Below the pieces are notes generated by a model. That model saw only the letters and a program-made list of their open reading frames with translations, searched no databases and had not been told where the DNA came from. A stretch of 64,000 nucleotides of DNA from Neurospora crassa OR74A. Lineage: Eukaryota > Ascomycota > Sordariomycetes > Sordariales > Sordariaceae. Of this stretch, positions 60,001 through 64,000 are shown piece after piece. The DNA is taken from contig NC_026505.1 in the NCBI RefSeq assembly GCF_000182925.2, forward strand, positions 3,348,001 to 3,412,000, written 5' to 3'. The translations under genes and the position numbers were made by a program. Position 1 is the first letter of the stretch. Every line of letters begins with the position of its first letter.

Positions 60001-61360
60001 TATGACGCTCAGCCAGCTCAGGCATACTTGGGGTTCTTTGAAGAAGGACCGTATGTCAAGTATTGTGAACCTGACTGATAAGTTCAGACGTGCTTTCCTC
60101 AAAGCCTATGGAGTGGGCGTGCCGAAGATCAATTTTGACAATATCCTCGAATACGATTGGAAGTGGCTCATCAAGTGGGCTTCCAACCTTGACGAGTTCC
60201 GTCATGCCGACCTACCGAAATCCAGGACTGCTCTCGAGAGAGACTATAACGTTACCGGAATAGGAATTGAGGATCGTGAGTGGCGAGAGACATACAACCA
60301 TCCGCAACGTTCGGTGTTCAACAAGTTTCAAGACGCAACGTCGGAAGCAATGGCACTGTTAATTGATGAAGACGGCAGCAAAGAACAAGACGATATCAGA
60401 AGAAGAGAGTTGGCACTTGCCATGGCATTCATGCGATCATTATGCGTGACGCCGATAGAGACATACTCAAAGGAGCACATCAGCAAGCAACGCAACAGCT
60501 TATTCCCCACCCTCTCTAGAGCAGAGGTCGAGGGTCTCATGGTGAAGGGCGTTGATCAACTCCAACGTGAGGGTATCATCTCGAAATCCAACTCCCGATT
60601 CCAGAATGGCTGGCGTTGGCGCATTGCCAACCGAATCACCGACCTGCTCGACAAGGTTGCACACGAGGAAAGACTCGCTCAAGCCCTCGCCTACAAACGG
60701 GAACTCGACAAAGCCTTCCGGGCTGGTGAGAAGAAACGTGTCACATATATCACCAACGACGGCATGATTATGGCCCTGCTCAACATGCAAGCCTACCAGC
60801 GCGTCCGCATCGAGACCACAGGCCAGCCACACGTACCTATGGGTTTCGAACCGGGTAACTACGAGACGAGAAAGTATACCAAGAAATACCTTCACTTCCG
60901 CATAGATGTCATCCCTACGGAGACCTACCGCTACGACGACGATCAAGAGCTGGTTGATTTCCGCAAGTGCATCATGTCAGCACCACCTCCTAACATGGGA
61001 CCAGATGGCGCGACGCCCATCTGGTGTGATGTGTTTGGCCGAGTTGACGCAACTCGGTGGTTGCGCTATCTGTGCGTGGTACTTGTCACGATCGCTTCCA
61101 AGGGTGCCATGGGCCCTGAGGAGCTGTGCAAGACGCTCAAGCCAGCGATAATGCCGTTTGAAGCCGAGCTGATCATCAAGTGGGCCCAGGAGTTGGGTAT
61201 CCTCGGACAGCAGTATGAGGGCACGGCCCTAACGGTGATGGAGTGGTGGTGGATGGTCTTGGACGCGCAAAGGCAAGGTCTGGAGTCTGGTCTTGCTGGT
61301 GCTGATGTAGCAGAGGGAATGAGGACTAGGAGAATGTTTCCTGGCATGATGAAATTCTAG
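54081..61360 (+). CDS. TFC3: TFIIIC largest subunit, B-block binding (TFC3)
   Basis: Exons 54081-54150 and 54402-61360 join across a 251-nt intron (GTGAGT, branch TACTAAC, acceptor CAAAG) to give 2342 residues. The first exon encodes MSGVGLEVLLEGLIPEIAYSG split, a typical TFC3 N terminus. A winged-helix B-block-binding region lies at about residues 180-260 (LLGIASVRDKGILQSDLRRL, SLARKGYIAKRTIVVSK). An RGRG-type basic tract and a single zinc-finger-like motif (YKCETCGGAWKNDIGLKYHQ) lie at about 860-900. More winged helices follow (ARDIILYLLDNNFGVFPGG; LSQLRHTWGSLKKDRMSS), with a conserved C-terminal region. A 27-base in-frame duplication (TLRTNQNAT/TLRTNQNTS) is at 56734-56782. TFC3 binds the internal B box of tRNA genes and recruits TFIIIB. 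It is about twice the yeast protein's length. Confidence 0.93.
56734..56782 (+). repeat. 27-base in-frame tandem duplication in TFC3
   Basis: A 22-base identical core repeats at a 27-base period and adds nine codons without shifting the frame. It lies in a low-complexity linker, so it is probably neutral. Confidence 0.85.
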
Positions 61361-64000
61361 CTTGACCACTGGTGTATCCAAGACGAGAACTGAGATGAAG
61401 ATGTCAAACGGATCTGAGAAGATTATACAGCTTGTGAAGGAAGGTTATGGCTTCTCAGTATTGCTCAGAAAAAAGATGTGCTTCAGGTTTTTGTGGCCGA
61501 GGGAGCAACTGTTGGAGTAGAGACGAACATTGAGAAGGCAAAGCAGCAGATGTGAAAGGAGAAGGGGAAAGGGGAAAACACGGATTATGAGCTCATTTCA
61601 GATCTACTACTACCATTACATGATACCCAGCAAACTATCAGTTTAGTAGTTTCATTGCAAACTATTTGTTGAAAATCATTATGCACATGCTGTGACGATG
61701 TGGGTTTAGGTGTCTTTGCTTCACAGCTCATCGTCTTTCGGTCAGTAATGACCGGCAGATCTCCAGTGTCGTATGTTCCTTTCCTGCATCACATCAAAGC
61801 GTTTCCCTTTGCTAATTCGAGTTCTCGCACACACTCTTCTTTACGGTGTTTTTAGGCCGTCCAGGAACATGACTCTCTCCAGTAGCTAACAGGCTATTCT
61901 GAGGTATCTTCCGTCTTGACGAAGTGTGTAGAGCAAGCATCACGATGAGTGGAACATTAGTGATGGCTTTAGACGCAACGGTATATGCCTGATGTCTGTG
62001 TCACCCCTTGGCAGTAACGAAGTTGACTACCATCATCAGATGCTTTACTGTGTAAACAGCAATGCCAATACCGAACTGGCTCCGAAGATCTCAAGAGATT
62101 TGCCGCATTTCGAGGAGCATAATTGGCAGATGTGACGGGTTTGTCATCCAACCATTTACACAACTCGTTGGTCAGACTGAGAACTATAGTATCTCATGAC
62201 GTACTGCGACTTTGTGATCAGGACACTGACTATTATCAAACTCACTTTTGTATCACTGATCAACTTTCTTTCTGCCAAGATGAGATAAAGGAAGATGAAA
62301 AGGTTACACAAACTGAAGGGCTGGTTGCTCGGCTTTGAGGATCGCGGACAAGTAGGATCATCGAAGTAGCGAAGAGTGCCATTTGGCAAGCCAATAATGA
62401 GGGGAGGCGAACACATCCCTCCCGGACGGACAGACAAACCGCTCTCTTCTGACCGACCCAGGCAAAAGGGAAGGAAGTGAAGCAAAGAGGGAACGAACGA
62501 GGTGACGAAGGAAGGCACCCGGTTGCCTTTTCCCGGATAGAGTGAAAGGGGAAACCGCCGAGCCAATGGCACCTGCCGGTCTTCTTCGTATACATTCCTC
62601 GACCATTGGTCGTTTGCTCGAACCGGCGTCGTAACACAGTTCGACAAGAAGTGGTCAAAGAGAAGAACACGTGAATCGAAGTTCCCATCTGCTGCATGTA
62701 CTGCTCTTATGCCGGGAGCTTGGAGAGCGGCAATCAGAAGAGGGGTTCCGAAACTAGCTGGCAGAGGCTGCCAGAGTCCAGACAAATGGAGAGGATAAGA
62801 ATGCCAACATTGCGACTGCTTGCTGCCTGGACCGTAATCAGATGATCTTTCATGCAGCACCGACGCGAGGAAGGAGGATCAAGGTGGTATACCAAGCATA
62901 TAAGATGACTGATATCATGAAATGCGTGTCTGTTTCGCTCAGTAGCGGTACATAAAGGTTCAGAGAAACTTGAGCTTGCCGAAGTACCGTCTCCGCCTGC
63001 CAGCTGGTGTGGGTGATACCTTCTTCATTAGTTCTGGGTCGTTCCCTTGAGGCAACACTGCATAAGGTACGGAGGTGCTGGCAGAGCAAGACAGGAGGAG
63101 GGCGATGTCGGTCAATCATAATGATTGAGGACTTCGGCTGGCCAGCTGAAGTGCTCCTTGTTGGGCGATCTCCACAATGTCCAATCCGGACCTGGTAACA
63201 AGGTGTCAGGAAGATGCATTGCAATCGGCGTGCTCGGACTAGCACCGTCTGGTCTGTCTGTCCCGCCGTCATGCATTACGAACAAGTAGCAACTAGTCCT
63301 GACACCGTTATAGGCACTCGGGCCTGTTCCTTTCGACGAATACGGAGGTACCAGATAATATGTTCAACTGTGTTGTGTACACGGTAGGGAGGGGCGTTGA
63401 TGGTCAAAGAAAAAGGGGCATCCATCATGTAGATGAAAATAGGAGTCAGAGAGGCGTCAAGTCGCGCAAAGGCGGCCAGTCCCCAAGCGCTATCAAACGC
63501 TGCCAGAGCTATCGATAGGACTTTTTGTGCGACATGAGCTGGCCAACCCCAGAGGCAAACGCCACATCAAATGCCAAACCGCTGCATGTCGCAATCTCTT
63601 CCCAACCTCCAACCACTAACGACCACCGCCTGGGAACAACCACCAAAGCGCGCCCAACGAGAAGTCCACGATACACTCGACACACCTCGCCCAGACCTGC
63701 TCGGAGGAGGCACCTCTACATTCATCTCACCGTCATGGCCTAGCGCGTTGCGGCCGTGGATGAGCTGCGTCATGCCAGATATCTCCCAAGGTAGTCGAGG
63801 GAGGACAGGTTAAGTTGACCCAACAAGCTTCTATCATGCCCGCTTGATCAGGCTTTCAGGGGTCGAGTCTCCTCCCAACCACACGCTTTTCCCCATGGTT
63901 GCCTTGCCGACATCTCCTGCATGTTTGCCCTACCTGTCTTCCTTTTCCTTCCCCCTCTGTCGCTTTCAACACGACAGCCTCCATCCTGACCAGACCTTCG
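61361..64000. other. 2.6 kb right edge without a supported gene
   Basis: This follows the TFC3 stop codon. The longest frames (minus-strand 62156-62860, 234 codons; minus-strand 62850-63272, 140 codons) show no recognisable motif or consistent composition. The last 100 bases become pyrimidine-rich on the plus strand, which could be the leader of a gene beyond the window. Confidence 0.45.

Noticed and set aside
62156-62860. 234-codon minus-strand frame at the right edge
   Set aside because: Sequence is rich in Ser, Pro and Leu with no domain, signal peptide or repeat pattern, and overlaps other open frames; it looks like chance.
1-64000. CRISPR arrays, bacterial operons, insertion sequences, viral or LTR-type elements
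   Set aside because: No spaced direct repeats, no terminal repeats, and no transposase, integrase or reverse transcriptase motifs were seen in any frame; the DNA reads as ordinary fungal nuclear sequence.

Overview
The window is nuclear DNA of a filamentous ascomycete, most likely a sordariomycete and probably in the Sordariales. The signs are dense single genes with short GT-AG introns (mostly 51-87 nt, often with CTRAC-like branch points), long pyrimidine-rich leaders, many microsatellites, scattered CCTAGGTAGG palindromes between genes, and proteins that look like Neurospora/Sordaria orthologues. I could run no search, so the genus stays open. All exon joins were worked out by hand from reading frame and splice signals.

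Layout, left to right: a regulator with a C-terminal Zn2Cys6 cluster (1.7-3.6 kb); a 4.4 kb gene-poor stretch with a possible MFS-transporter relic; Pol III subunit RPC53 (minus) head-to-head with the urease accessory gene ureD (plus); cohesin SCC3/STAG (plus) converging on telomere protein POT1 (minus, with an apparent frame break); importin alpha; a cystinosin-type PQ-loop transporter; a small secreted cysteine-rich protein; a samB/MUB1-type MYND protein (minus) with a long gene-free upstream region; a two-helix membrane protein (minus) facing a ZRG17-type zinc-transporter partner (plus); mitochondrial dynamin MGM1 (minus) facing DUG3 glutathione-degradation amidotransferase (plus); nucleolar EBP2 (minus); a 24-codon CaaX lipopeptide pheromone precursor of the mfa-1/ppg2 type (minus); cyanase (minus) facing a basic coiled-coil protein (plus); and the very large TFIIIC subunit TFC3 (plus). 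The last 2.6 kb has no gene I can support.

The genes do not form one pathway; this is ordinary core-genome gene order with several divergent pairs and convergent pairs. Two Pol III components (RPC53, TFC3), two nitrogen-release genes (ureD, cyanase) and two membrane/organelle transport systems sit in the window, probably by chance. The most notable item is the tiny pheromone gene, which is too short for usual ORF filters and sits in what otherwise looks like a 2.8 kb gap. Other points of interest are two introns whose length is a multiple of three and which carry no stop (MGM1 and the secreted peptide), a POT1 frame break, and a 15-nt first exon in DUG3 that holds the catalytic cysteine.
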